Origin: Gemmatimonadota bacterium
Lineage (GTDB): Bacteria > Gemmatimonadota > Gemmatimonadetes > Longimicrobiales > Gaopeijiaceae
NCBI GenBank assembly: GCA_022823225.1
Contig: JAJDXM010000063.1
Location: 1-64,000 of the forward strand
Reading direction: 5' to 3'
Length of the DNA stretch: 64,000 bases
Shown here: positions 16,389 through 25,010 of the stretch, in pieces
Layout: every line of letters begins with the position of its first letter
Numbering within the stretch: the stretch's first letter is position 1
Program-made: the position numbers and the translations under genes
Notes under the pieces: model-generated
What the model saw: the letters and a program-made list of their open reading frames with translations, nothing else
What the model was told of the DNA's origin: nothing
Databases searched by the model: none

Positions 16389-17934
16389 CCACCTCGAAGT
16401 CCTCCTCGTACCCGACCGCGTCGGGCGTGGGCAGGTAGCGGGACAGGTCCACCTCCGCCCTCGCCAATTCGCGGTCGAAGGCGTCGAGATCCCGCTGCGA
16501 CGCCTCGGTTTCCGTGTCCGAGGTCGCGTAGACGATCGGCCCGAGTTTCTGGTCCTGGAGCCGGAGTTGCCGACGCATCAGTTCGGCCTCGACAAAGGTC
16601 TCGCGGATCGCCGGGAAACGGTATCTGTATCCGCCGTCGTCCGCTTCGACCGCCGCATCGAATTCGGCCGCCAGCCTCTCCAGTTCCTTGAGCACCAGCG
16701 CGCCGGTCACCCTTTTGTCCTTCAGTCTGCCCGTGACGTGACCGATCGCGTCGCCGACTGAAATCCACCGCACCGTTCCCACGCTGCGGCCATAGATGAG
16801 TCCGAGCAGGAGGCGCCGCACATTGCGGCGGCGGCGAGCTCTATTGTCACGGCTCACGGCGAATGACCGCAGGCAGGGAATCAGAAAGAAGAGACCGCTG
16901 AAGGTCACCGGGATCACCCCCAGCCCAAAGAAGACGAGCGGACTGACCGTGCTGACCCCCAGCACGGTGGCCTCCCCCACGGGCATCAGGCCGAAGAAGC
17001 TGCCAGCGGCCAGGTTGAACCCGTTCATGGCCCCGATCCCCAGGTTGGAGCCACTGGCGTTCCCGGTCAGCTTTCCGGGATACTCCAGCCGCATCCACGC
17101 GGGGTTCGGCTCGGTGGCCCGGACCTTTCCGTGGGCGCTCTTCATCAACCCCGGAAACGCGTACACCACCTCGCCGGCATCGGAAACGCGCGGATCGCCC
17201 CCGTAGGCGCCCGTGAGGCGCCCCATCTCTTCCCGGGCGTCCTCCAGCGGCAGGGCGGTGTGTTCGACCAGCTCGGCGGTGGTCAGGACTCCCTTGCGCG
17301 CCCGGATCAGCCGCAGCGCGCTCCTGTCCTTCTGAAGCTGCGTGGGCCGGGGCTCCTCGGGTCCGAAGATGAATGCGAACACCTTCTTGTAGAATGGCGG
17401 CTGGGCGTCCTTCGGGAGCCTCCTGGCGTGCCGATGACCGTAGTAGAGGCTGCCGCGGCTCCATCCCCGTCCTCCCATCAGCCAGTGAAGGATGAAGAAG
17501 TCGCCCAGGCCGAAACCGCCCCGGCGACCGAAGCTGCCGCGCCCGTCGCGGTTGGCCGTCAACGCCGCAATGACCAGCAACACGAAGACGATGAAGTAGA
17601 CGACGAGCATCACCGCCGTCCACACCTTGAAGCCCGTCTTGAAGGCCGACCAGGCCGCCTTCCGGAAGCGGGTCCAGAGCGACCGCCGGTCACGCGCGAC
17701 GAGCTTCGGATCGAATTCGTAGAGGAGGTCACCGGAATCCGAGACCGCCAGATGCCCGCGGCATCGCTCGAGGAGACCCTTCAGCGCACTCTCGGCCGCG
17801 TCTTCGGACATGCCCGTCGCGGAGACGACATCGCCAAGGGTGGCGCGACCGCGCAGGCGGAGGAGGGCGGCGGTCAGGTCCGGATCCGCCTCCAGGGTCC
17901 TGGTGTTTGTTATACCAGTCAAGGAATCGCTCAA
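16312..17934 (-). CDS. Large membrane protein with two winged-helix-like modules
   Basis: The product is about 540 residues from a TTG at 17934; the start is uncertain. Two similar helical modules appear: residues about 20-60 (LRGRATLGDVVSATGMSEDA) and about 210-250 (RARKGVLTTAELVEHTALPL). Both look like winged-helix folds followed by a strand-rich segment ending in VY-F or LYEF. Hydrophobic spans lie near residues 107-127 and 310-375. The layout resembles uncharacterised integral membrane proteins known from cyanobacteria and plants. The function is unknown. It overlaps the DsbA-like gene at its 3' end. Confidence 0.7.
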   Translation of the reverse strand: MSDSLTGITNTRTLEADPDLTAALLRLRGRATLGDVVSATGMSEDAAESALKGLLERCRGHLAVSDSGDLLYEFDPKLVARDRRSLWTRFRKAAWSAFKTGFKVWTAVMLVVYFIVFVLLVIAALTANRDGRGSFGRRGGFGLGDFFILHWLMGGRGWSRGSLYYGHRHARRLPKDAQPPFYKKVFAFIFGPEEPRPTQLQKDRSALRLIRARKGVLTTAELVEHTALPLEDAREEMGRLTGAYGGDPRVSDAGEVVYAFPGLMKSAHGKVRATEPNPAWMRLEYPGKLTGNASGSNLGIGAMNGFNLAAGSFFGLMPVGEATVLGVSTVSPLVFFGLGVIPVTFSGLFFLIPCLRSFAVSRDNRARRRRNVRRLLLGLIYGRSVGTVRWISVGDAIGHVTGRLKDKRVTGALVLKELERLAAEFDAAVEADDGGYRYRFPAIRETFVEAELMRRQLRLQDQKLGPIVYATSDTETEASQRDLDAFDRELARAEVDLSRYLPTPDAVGYEEDFEVVMDEVRVAAPRRRARSRSRPRPRWQ

Positions 17935-18182
17935 TCCATGTTCGAGTGTCGGGGTTGGTAGCGTTCACGCTGTAATACGGTATCTTTGGAAAGATCCTTT
18001 CGGGGGCGCCCCGAGCGCAACCGGGGGAGTATCGTGGAACCGTGAGCGGGGATTTCCGGTAATCCAGCGCTCCAATGTTCACGATACTGTGCGGGGTGGG
18101 GTGGTGATGACCGGACGATGATGGCAGCCCGTTAGCCTGGTCGGAATTTGCCAACCGCCACAGGCCAAGGAGCTACCATCAC

Positions 18183-19046
18183 ATGACGACGTCACACTTC
18201 CCCCGGGAAGCGGTCCTTCTATTGCGGCCGCCCTACGATCGCCTGGTCGCGGTCGATCCAGCGAGCCCGGATCAGCCCTTCATGGGCGGCTGGGTCATGG
18301 TCTGGAACCTGGGGAGCGAAGCCCGGTCCCAGGCCAGGCACATGGTCGCGCACCGGCCGGCCGGATTGCCGCTGGCCGTGATCCTGCCGGAGAGCGACGA
18401 CCACCTTTCGGTGCTGCGGGTGCTCAAGGCAATCGAACGGTCGCGTCCGCAGGCGGTCCTGCCGTTCCATCGAACGGCGCGGCCCCGCGAGATTGCCAGC
18501 GTCATTCGGCGTGCGCCCGCGAGCCTTGCGACAAGCGTGACCGAATACCTGGAATGGCGCGGATTCGCGCTGGACTCGGTGACCCGCAGCGTCATCTACC
18601 GCACGGTGGAACTGAGTTCCCGCGTCCGCACCATGTCCGACCTGGCGAAGCACCTGTACATGTCCCGGCGCGCGGTGGGCCGGAGATTCCGAAACAGCCT
18701 GCTTCCGGTCCCTTCACACTGGCTGCATATCGGCCGCGTGCTGCGGGCAACGATCCGTCTCCAGAATTCCGACGCGACCCTCTTCAACATCGCTTGCTCC
18801 CTCGGGTATCCCGACGGGTTTTCCCTGAGCAACCAGATGCGGCGCCTGTGCGGCTTCCGTCCTCAGACGGTTCGCGACCTGATCGGATGGGAATGGGTGT
18901 TCGAGGCATGGATTCAGAGGGAGGCGGCCGCGGGCAATGTCGCCCCCGATGTTCTCGACGCGCGGCGGCCGATCACCGGTCTGCGTCCTGACACCGGGGA
19001 CCCGGACGAAGCGGTCGCCGAACCGGGACGGGCTGTTTCGATCTGA
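18183..19046 (+). CDS. AraC-family transcriptional regulator
   Basis: The product is 287 residues. The carboxy-terminal half holds the double helix-turn-helix of AraC proteins: VRTMSDLAKHLYMSRRAVGRR, then IACSLGYPDGFSLSNQMRRL with FRPQTVRDL. The amino-terminal 140 residues are not a recognised sugar-binding cupin and could be a receiver-like sensing fold (VAVDP, PLAVILPESDDHLSVLRVL). Its stop is followed after one base by the start of a large SARP-type regulator, so the two form an operon. Family activators also control some qhp operons, but nothing here proves that link. Confidence 0.78.
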   Translation: MTTSHFPREAVLLLRPPYDRLVAVDPASPDQPFMGGWVMVWNLGSEARSQARHMVAHRPAGLPLAVILPESDDHLSVLRVLKAIERSRPQAVLPFHRTARPREIASVIRRAPASLATSVTEYLEWRGFALDSVTRSVIYRTVELSSRVRTMSDLAKHLYMSRRAVGRRFRNSLLPVPSHWLHIGRVLRATIRLQNSDATLFNIACSLGYPDGFSLSNQMRRLCGFRPQTVRDLIGWEWVFEAWIQREAAAGNVAPDVLDARRPITGLRPDTGDPDEAVAEPGRAVSI

Positions 19047-19047
19047 A

Positions 19048-22000
19048 ATGGCAACCTCCGAATCGGTTGGAACCGGCGGCAACTCCCCGCTTCTGCGACT
19101 CGAACTGTTCGGTGGCCCCGCATTGTGGCGGGATAGGAGCGCGGTAAAGGTATCGCCGTTCCAGGCCGCTCTCCTCTCGGTCGCCTTCTCCGCCGGATCG
19201 GACAGAATCCCGCGCTCCAGGGTGCAGTGGCTCCTGTGGGAGCTGGAGGAAGACAAGTCCGTGCGGCACCGGCTGAGCCAGCTGGTCTATCAGGTGAACC
19301 AGAACTGCGACGCCAGAGTCCTTGAGCTGGAAAGGGAGCACATACGGGTCTCACGTCAACTCGTCTGGTGCGACCTCGACGGATTCGGCGAACTGATCGA
19401 GGCGAACGACTACAAGAAGGCGTTCGAGATGTTCGAGCGCGGCTTTCTCTCGGCGCTTACCGCGAAGCGGACCGAGGCGCTTGCGGACTGGCTCGACGAA
19501 AAAAGGCGCGATCTGCGCAACCGTCTGCGGACATCGGCCCTGGAGCACTGGGACGCAGCCGAGGCGGCACACGACTGGACCGCCGCCAGGACGACGGCGG
19601 AGGTGCTGCTCCGGCTGAATCCAGGCGAGGAACTGGTCCTCAGACGGGTGATGCGTGCACACGCGATGACCGGCCAGGTACGCGAGGTCGAGGCAACTTA
19701 TCGGGCCTTCGCGGAAAGGGCCGCCCCGGAAGGCGTATGGGTTCCCGAACCGGAAACTCTTGAACTCCTGAAGGAATTCAGACCGGCGACCGGGACAATA
19801 CCCCGCGGCCGCATGGATGAAGTCTCGGATCCCGGAGCGACCGCGCCCTTCGTGGGAAGGAACGACTCGATCACGCCCGTCAGCAACAGAGTCCATCAGA
19901 CCGGACGACACTGGCAGACCGTTGTCGTGGCCGGCGAAACAGGAATCGGCAAGACCAGGTTCGCTCAGGAACTCGTCAAGAGCGCAAGTCTGCGCGGATA
20001 CCGGATCGTCAGCGCCTCGCCGGCCGAACTGGAAGCTGGAATACCCCTGGGCCTCATGCTTGAGGTAGTGAGTCAGCCGTGGATCACTCCGTTCATCGAC
20101 GGTCTGCCGGCACCCTGGAAGCCCATGCTGCTCTCCTTGCTGCCAAGGTCCCACGCGAAGGTGGAAGGGACCCTGGCAGCCCAGGTTCCGACCCTCGAAA
20201 ACCTCCCGAGGCACATCTGTGAGGCGTTCCTGCACCTCTTCACGGCCATCGCCCGCACGCGCAAGACGATTCTCTTTCTGGACGGCTTCCATTGGGCGGA
20301 TGAGGCGTCCGTGCGCCTGCTGCAGTTCCTGGCCAGGCGATGGACCACGGGCGGTTTCACCCTGCTGCTCGCCTATCGTCCCGAGGAACTGCGCGGCCGC
20401 GACATCGTCTCCCAGTGGATCGACCTGCTGAAGGCCGATCCGGGCGCCACCGTCACCACGCTCGGACCGTTGAAACCCGACCCTGCGCGGCGGCTGGCGA
20501 GGGCAATCGCCGCGGACGACGTAACGGACGCCGCGATCGACCGGGTCGTGGCCCTGGCGGGCGGGAATCCCCGGTTTCTGATCGATCTGGCGGTCGCGAC
20601 CAAGGTCGGTGCGGATCGGTACATGTACCGCGACAGGATCGCCGTGCCTCCTTCCGTGGAGCAGTCGCTCATCCGCCGTATGCAGGGGTTGAGCGAGCCA
20701 GCCCGGCGGGTGCTCTCATCCCTCGCCGTTCTCGGCCGGGCGGCGACCTTCGCGCATTTGCTGCGCATCGCCGACTGCAGCCGCGACGACTGCGCGGACG
20801 CTCTCGAAGAACTTCAGGATCGGCGTCTGGTGGTCTGGGTGAACGGCGGGGTCCGGATTCGCCAGGACATCGTCAGCGCAGCGATCTACGAACGGCTCAG
20901 CCCGGCCCGCCGCACGCTCCTTCACGCTCGAACGGCCGAACTCCTGAACGACCAGCGCGAGCGCGAACCACTCGAATTGGTCGCGCTCCACTACTTCTGG
21001 GCCGGAAACCACGACATGGCCTACCTCTACGCGACCGAAGCGGTGAAAAAGACGCCGGCGGCGGACATCTCCGGACGCCTCCACCTCCTCAGGGTCGCAT
21101 ACGATGTGAGCGCGGGCCTGTCGCGGACTCTGGTGGCCGCCAGCCTTGCCAGCGCCAACTACGGCTCCCGGCGATTGCGAGCGGCGCTCCGGTTCGGTCA
21201 GGAAGCCCTGCAACAGCCCGGCGAATTCCAGCCGGCGGAGTTGGCGGCGATACGTCTCATGGTCGCCGATACGCAGCACAGGCTCGGATTCACGGAGACC
21301 GGGACCGCTTTGCGCGAGTTCTCGGAAGCAGCGGCCATTGCAGCGAACGAGCGCGATGATGTGCTTCGGGCCGCCGTGGTGGAAACCACGGTGGAGCTGC
21401 TGGACCGGACGGCCGACTACGAATCGATGGCGGAGCAGGCGTCCCGCATCGCGAAGATGGGTTCCCTGGTCAATCCGGCCGCGCAGTCAAGGATATCCGC
21501 GGCGCTTTCACAGGCGTCACGGCATGCCGATCCGGAGGCGGCGATCCGCCACGCCGAAAGCGCGGTCGAGGTGGCCCGCCAGGCTGAACTGCAGGACGAA
21601 ACCGCCGCGGCCCTGTACCGCCTCGCGATCACGCTGAAGGCGCGTGGCCAGCTCGCCGCCGAGGGGGCCTGGGAGGTCCTGGATGAGGCGAAGCGCGCGT
21701 GCAGTGAGGCCGGTCACTGCGGCTCCCTGGCCGTGCTCCTGCTTGCACAGGCCGACTGGCAGACCAGAACCGGAGACCACGAGAGCGCCGAGGACGCGCT
21801 TGCCGAAGCCGCCGCAGTCGTCGACACCATGGACTGTCCGCAGATCCGGGCCATGGAGGGGCTGGCCCGGGGCATCCTCGCCCTGGCAACCGGAAGGGTC
21901 AAGTCCGCGGAGCGAGCGCTCGACCTCGCCCGCGGTCCGGAGTCGGATCACGCCGACTCGGACCCGGAAGTGCATTCCCATCCTGCGAAGACAACCGCGG

Positions 22001-22368
22001 CGCTCGGCGGCCTGGAGGGCTGTGTGCTCCTGGAGTCCGGCAGGATCGGCGTGGCCGCCAGGGTGGCGGAACGTCACCCGCTTCAGGAACCCATGGAGCA
22101 TCAGCCGCAAATCCTGATTCTCTTCCACACGCGTCTCAAGTCCCGCGTGGGCGACCTGTCCGGCGCCCTGGATCTTCTTGAGCGAGCCGTTGACGCGACT
22201 GAAGCGGTGAGGCCGATGGAATGGCTGAGTTTGGCGCTGGAACTCGTCCGGCTGGCCCGGAGGAGCGGAAACCCGCGGCCTGAACTCGCCCGAAAGGCAC
22301 AGACCACGGCCAGGAGCCTCGGGCTGCCGGGTCTGGCGGAGGAGTTCGGACCCTTCAGCGGCGCGTAG
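19048..22368 (+). CDS. SARP-type AAA ATPase transcriptional regulator (BTAD + AAA + TPR)
   Basis: The product is 1,106 residues. Domains in order: winged-helix DNA-binding domain at about 15-105 (LRLELFGGPALWRDRSAV), bacterial transcriptional activation domain at about 110-245, NACHT/AAA ATPase from about 265 with Walker A AGETGIGKTRF and Walker B TILFLDGFHWADEASV, then a long helical TPR-like region to the end. This is the architecture of large SARP/LAL activators, which use ATP to switch assembly and activate promoters. The start ATG is one base after the AraC gene's stop. The target genes are unknown. Confidence 0.83.
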   Translation: MATSESVGTGGNSPLLRLELFGGPALWRDRSAVKVSPFQAALLSVAFSAGSDRIPRSRVQWLLWELEEDKSVRHRLSQLVYQVNQNCDARVLELEREHIRVSRQLVWCDLDGFGELIEANDYKKAFEMFERGFLSALTAKRTEALADWLDEKRRDLRNRLRTSALEHWDAAEAAHDWTAARTTAEVLLRLNPGEELVLRRVMRAHAMTGQVREVEATYRAFAERAAPEGVWVPEPETLELLKEFRPATGTIPRGRMDEVSDPGATAPFVGRNDSITPVSNRVHQTGRHWQTVVVAGETGIGKTRFAQELVKSASLRGYRIVSASPAELEAGIPLGLMLEVVSQPWITPFIDGLPAPWKPMLLSLLPRSHAKVEGTLAAQVPTLENLPRHICEAFLHLFTAIARTRKTILFLDGFHWADEASVRLLQFLARRWTTGGFTLLLAYRPEELRGRDIVSQWIDLLKADPGATVTTLGPLKPDPARRLARAIAADDVTDAAIDRVVALAGGNPRFLIDLAVATKVGADRYMYRDRIAVPPSVEQSLIRRMQGLSEPARRVLSSLAVLGRAATFAHLLRIADCSRDDCADALEELQDRRLVVWVNGGVRIRQDIVSAAIYERLSPARRTLLHARTAELLNDQREREPLELVALHYFWAGNHDMAYLYATEAVKKTPAADISGRLHLLRVAYDVSAGLSRTLVAASLASANYGSRRLRAALRFGQEALQQPGEFQPAELAAIRLMVADTQHRLGFTETGTALREFSEAAAIAANERDDVLRAAVVETTVELLDRTADYESMAEQASRIAKMGSLVNPAAQSRISAALSQASRHADPEAAIRHAESAVEVARQAELQDETAAALYRLAITLKARGQLAAEGAWEVLDEAKRACSEAGHCGSLAVLLLAQADWQTRTGDHESAEDALAEAAAVVDTMDCPQIRAMEGLARGILALATGRVKSAERALDLARGPESDHADSDPEVHSHPAKTTAALGGLEGCVLLESGRIGVAARVAERHPLQEPMEHQPQILILFHTRLKSRVGDLSGALDLLERAVDATEAVRPMEWLSLALELVRLARRSGNPRPELARKAQTTARSLGLPGLAEEFGPFSGA

Positions 22369-22437
22369 GGGTTCGCGAACGCGCCCGGACGGCCCGGCGG
22401 CCTGGCAGCGCGGGCGAAATGCACCCGGACTCGGTAC

Positions 22438-23163
22438 TCACGCGGGTTCGTCGACTCGGTGCTGCATCAAACCCAGGCATGCCTCGCTTGTCAGGGGCCC
22501 CTCCCACCCCTCCGCAACCCGGGCCACCATCCCCGTCGCATTCGCGACCGCGAAGCTGATCCCGTTGAGGTTGCGCTCCCGGGGGACACCCGGGATCGGC
22601 CTCGGGTATGGCGCGGCGGCGACCACTTCGGACCGGCCGCCCTCTTCCCCCCGCACCTCCACGCACCCGCGCGGGCAACGCTCATCCGTCACCACGCCCA
22701 GCGCCTTTGGCAGCGAGCCCGGCCACCATCGCTGCCCGTCTGCCGTCGCCGCCGCCACAACCACGCCCCCGGCCGCCGCCAACCGGTCCACCGCCGCTTC
22801 CAGCATCGACGCGTGTTCTTCCCGCAGCGTGCCGAGACTCAGATTCACCACCCGCACCTCGCGCTCGGCGGCCCAGTCGATCGCGGCGACAAGCGCGCGC
22901 ACGCTCGTCCTCAGCCGGTCTGTGAATACCCGCAGCGCGAAGATCTGCGCCGCGGGCGCCTTCTCCTGAATGGCCGCGAAGACGGCCGTACCGTGCCCGA
23001 GCCGGTCCACGTAGTCCTCCGAGACCTCGCCCGACAACTCGATCCGCGCGCCGCCGGCCACCGCCCCGACGTGCGGATGCTCCGCGTTGACGCCGCTGTC
23101 GATCACGGCAACCGTCACGCCGCGGCCCCGGAGATCGTGCGCGCCGGGCGAATCGATGCACAA
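22438..23163 (-). CDS. qhpE: Small subtilisin-like serine protease, QhpE
   Basis: The product is 241 residues from a TTG at 23163, 14 bases after the DUF1801 stop. The triad is complete: Asp22 in VAVIDSGVN, His57 in DRLGHGTAVFA, Ser203 in LNGISFAVANATG. There is no signal peptide or pro-domain, unlike secreted subtilases. Such minimal cytosolic subtilases accompany QHNDH genes as QhpE, which cleaves the leader of the crosslinked gamma subunit. The usual oxyanion-hole asparagine after the VVAAA strand appears to be replaced (AAATADG). Assignment rests on size, fold and the other qhp genes nearby. Confidence 0.8.
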   Translation of the reverse strand: MCIDSPGAHDLRGRGVTVAVIDSGVNAEHPHVGAVAGGARIELSGEVSEDYVDRLGHGTAVFAAIQEKAPAAQIFALRVFTDRLRTSVRALVAAIDWAAEREVRVVNLSLGTLREEHASMLEAAVDRLAAAGGVVVAAATADGQRWWPGSLPKALGVVTDERCPRGCVEVRGEEGGRSEVVAAAPYPRPIPGVPRERNLNGISFAVANATGMVARVAEGWEGPLTSEACLGLMQHRVDEPA

Positions 23164-23177
23164 CCGGGTCGCCCCCC

Positions 23178-23588
23178 TCAGAATAGCTCCTCTCCGGGCA
23201 GCACGGCCGACTGTCTGATCCAGTTCAGCAGGAGGTCCTCGTCGATCTCGTCGTCCACGTGGATGTGGAAGTACCGCACATGCTCGTGCTTGGACGCAAC
23301 GGGCGGAGCGGGACGCAGCGAGGCACCGCAGAGCCAGGTCACCTTGATGTACTTCGTAAAGCAGTGGAAGGACAGAAACCAGCCCCGGCCCTCGATTCCG
23401 TAGAAGGGCGAGTTCCACCTGACCGCCTTGCGAACTTGCGGTGCGGCGCGCTCGACCAGCGCGTCGAGGCGGCGTCCGACCCCGCGCTTCCAGCCCGGCA
23501 TGGCCGCGATATAGGCTTGCACCGGCGCATCCCCGTCAGCCTTGGGAATCTGGGGGTTGCCGCCCGACAGGAGTCTCGGTTTCGCCAT
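23178..23588 (-). CDS. DUF1801 (YdhG-like) protein
   Basis: The product is 136 residues from ATG 23588 (MAKPRLLSGG); a TTG nine bases upstream is less likely. The DUF1801 pattern is clear: YIAAMPGWKRGVGRRLDAL, the KAVRWNSPFYGIEG core and a carboxy-terminal IDVDDEIDED-like acidic stretch. These are small cytosolic proteins of unknown biochemical function with a fold related to frataxin/YdhG. It precedes qhpE by 14 bases and probably shares its transcript. Confidence 0.82.
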   Translation of the reverse strand: MAKPRLLSGGNPQIPKADGDAPVQAYIAAMPGWKRGVGRRLDALVERAAPQVRKAVRWNSPFYGIEGRGWFLSFHCFTKYIKVTWLCGASLRPAPPVASKHEHVRYFHIHVDDEIDEDLLLNWIRQSAVLPGEELF

Positions 23589-23741
23589 GACAGACAATCA
23601 AGCCGGCGGCGGGCGGAAAGGAAACCCCCGGTCCGCGGATCTTTAGTCGGTCAGAACGGTATAAGTATGCCACCCGGCGCGTCGCCACGGCTCTCTTTGA
23701 ACCGGGCGCGATACTGTATTCGACATATTCGGGATCGAAAA

Positions 23742-24971
23742 ATGCGAAATAGTATATCAATTGGCCGTCTGACCGCTGTTGCTGTGGTGCCCTGCTCCTT
23801 TTCTCTCCTTTTCTCCACCGCCTGCGACGACTCCGCGGGCCCCGCCGGCGACGCCTTCACCACCTGGATCAGCGAACCGGAGTACAGCTTCGGCGACGCG
23901 CCCGAACACGAGGTCTTCTTCACGGTGCCCTTCCTCCGCGCGGACCCCTACCGGGACCGCATCCTGGTCCGCGACCGTGGCGACAAGCAGATCAGCGCAT
24001 GGACACCGGACGGCTCCCTCCTCTTCGTGGTCGGGGGGCCCGGGGAGGGGCCCGGGGAGTTCACCTCGCCCAGCCGCATCTACTTCGCGCCCGACGGCGG
24101 CTTTTCGGTGCGAAACGATTTCGGGATCCGGTTCACAAGCTACTCGGCGGACGGAGAGCACCTCGAAACGGTGTCGGCGCAGGATGGGACGCTCGAATAC
24201 GACGGCCTGATGCTCAACCTGGAAGCCCCCGCCGGCGACGGCTACCTGGGGTTCCCGCTGACATGGGCGGCGCTGGAACTCGGCGACCACGGCGATCCCC
24301 TCGAGCGCATCGCGGTGGTGCATGCCACCCGCTCCGAAGTCGGACAGCGGCGGGCTCCCGAACCGCTCTTCTGGATGGACATCGGCGGTCGGGTGCGAGA
24401 CACGAAATTCCCGGATGACAGTGGCCTGATCGGGGGCCAGCCGTTCACGGACGCCGACCAGGCGAGGTTCCTGCCGGGCGTGGCCGTGGTGATGCGCATG
24501 AGAGACCTGCCGCCCGGAGCCGTGGAGCTGATCGAGGTGAACGCAGAGGGCGATACGGTATGGCAGCGGCGCCTTCAGCTCGAGCCGCGACCGCTGACCC
24601 CGGCGCTTCTGGATGCGTGGATGGACGAACAACTCGAATGGATGTTGCCGGCCCGCTCCGAGTGGTCGGAGGACGAGGTTCGTGAAGCCCTGGACGCGTC
24701 CGTCCACAAGCCCGAATACCTGCCGGCCGCTACGGGGCTCGTCCTAACCGCGTCGGGCGAAGTCTGGGTCCGGACCAGCGAGGCCGAGGACACGCTCCGC
24801 GTCCACTACGCGGTGCGAAGAGGCGACGCCGACGGCGCGGCGCGGCGGGTCCTGCTGCCGGAATGGCTCGAAATCGAGGACGCGACCGACACCCATGTGT
24901 GGGGGGTCCGGCGCGACGAGATGGACCTGCCGCGGGTCACGGGGCGGAGGCTGGTACGGGCGGGCTCGTAG
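23742..24971 (+). CDS. Six-bladed beta-propeller lipoprotein
   Basis: The product is 409 residues. A lipoprotein signal ends at FSTAC (Cys28). The hallmark GEGPGE is at residues 101-106 in GGPGEGPGEFTSPS, and the closing region has RRDEMDLPRV. Blades are visible as repeated D-x-G-x-hydrophobic turns. It has the same architecture as the copies at 2916, 28384, 46608 and 51520. It sits on the plus strand between qhpE and qhpF and is convergent with qhpF. The upstream 80 bases are AT-rich for this window, but no convincing promoter could be fixed. Confidence 0.85.
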   Translation: MRNSISIGRLTAVAVVPCSFSLLFSTACDDSAGPAGDAFTTWISEPEYSFGDAPEHEVFFTVPFLRADPYRDRILVRDRGDKQISAWTPDGSLLFVVGGPGEGPGEFTSPSRIYFAPDGGFSVRNDFGIRFTSYSADGEHLETVSAQDGTLEYDGLMLNLEAPAGDGYLGFPLTWAALELGDHGDPLERIAVVHATRSEVGQRRAPEPLFWMDIGGRVRDTKFPDDSGLIGGQPFTDADQARFLPGVAVVMRMRDLPPGAVELIEVNAEGDTVWQRRLQLEPRPLTPALLDAWMDEQLEWMLPARSEWSEDEVREALDASVHKPEYLPAATGLVLTASGEVWVRTSEAEDTLRVHYAVRRGDADGAARRVLLPEWLEIEDATDTHVWGVRRDEMDLPRVTGRRLVRAGS

Positions 24972-25010
24972 CAGGCCGTACCGGAGGTCGCCCCCGGGGG
25001 CCCCGCAGGA

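Noticed and set aside
18183-19046. AraC regulator as QhpR, the qhp activator
   Set aside because: It is a plausible family, but it is fused in an operon with a SARP gene, 3 kb from the nearest qhp gene, and no shared binding site was seen; left unnamed.
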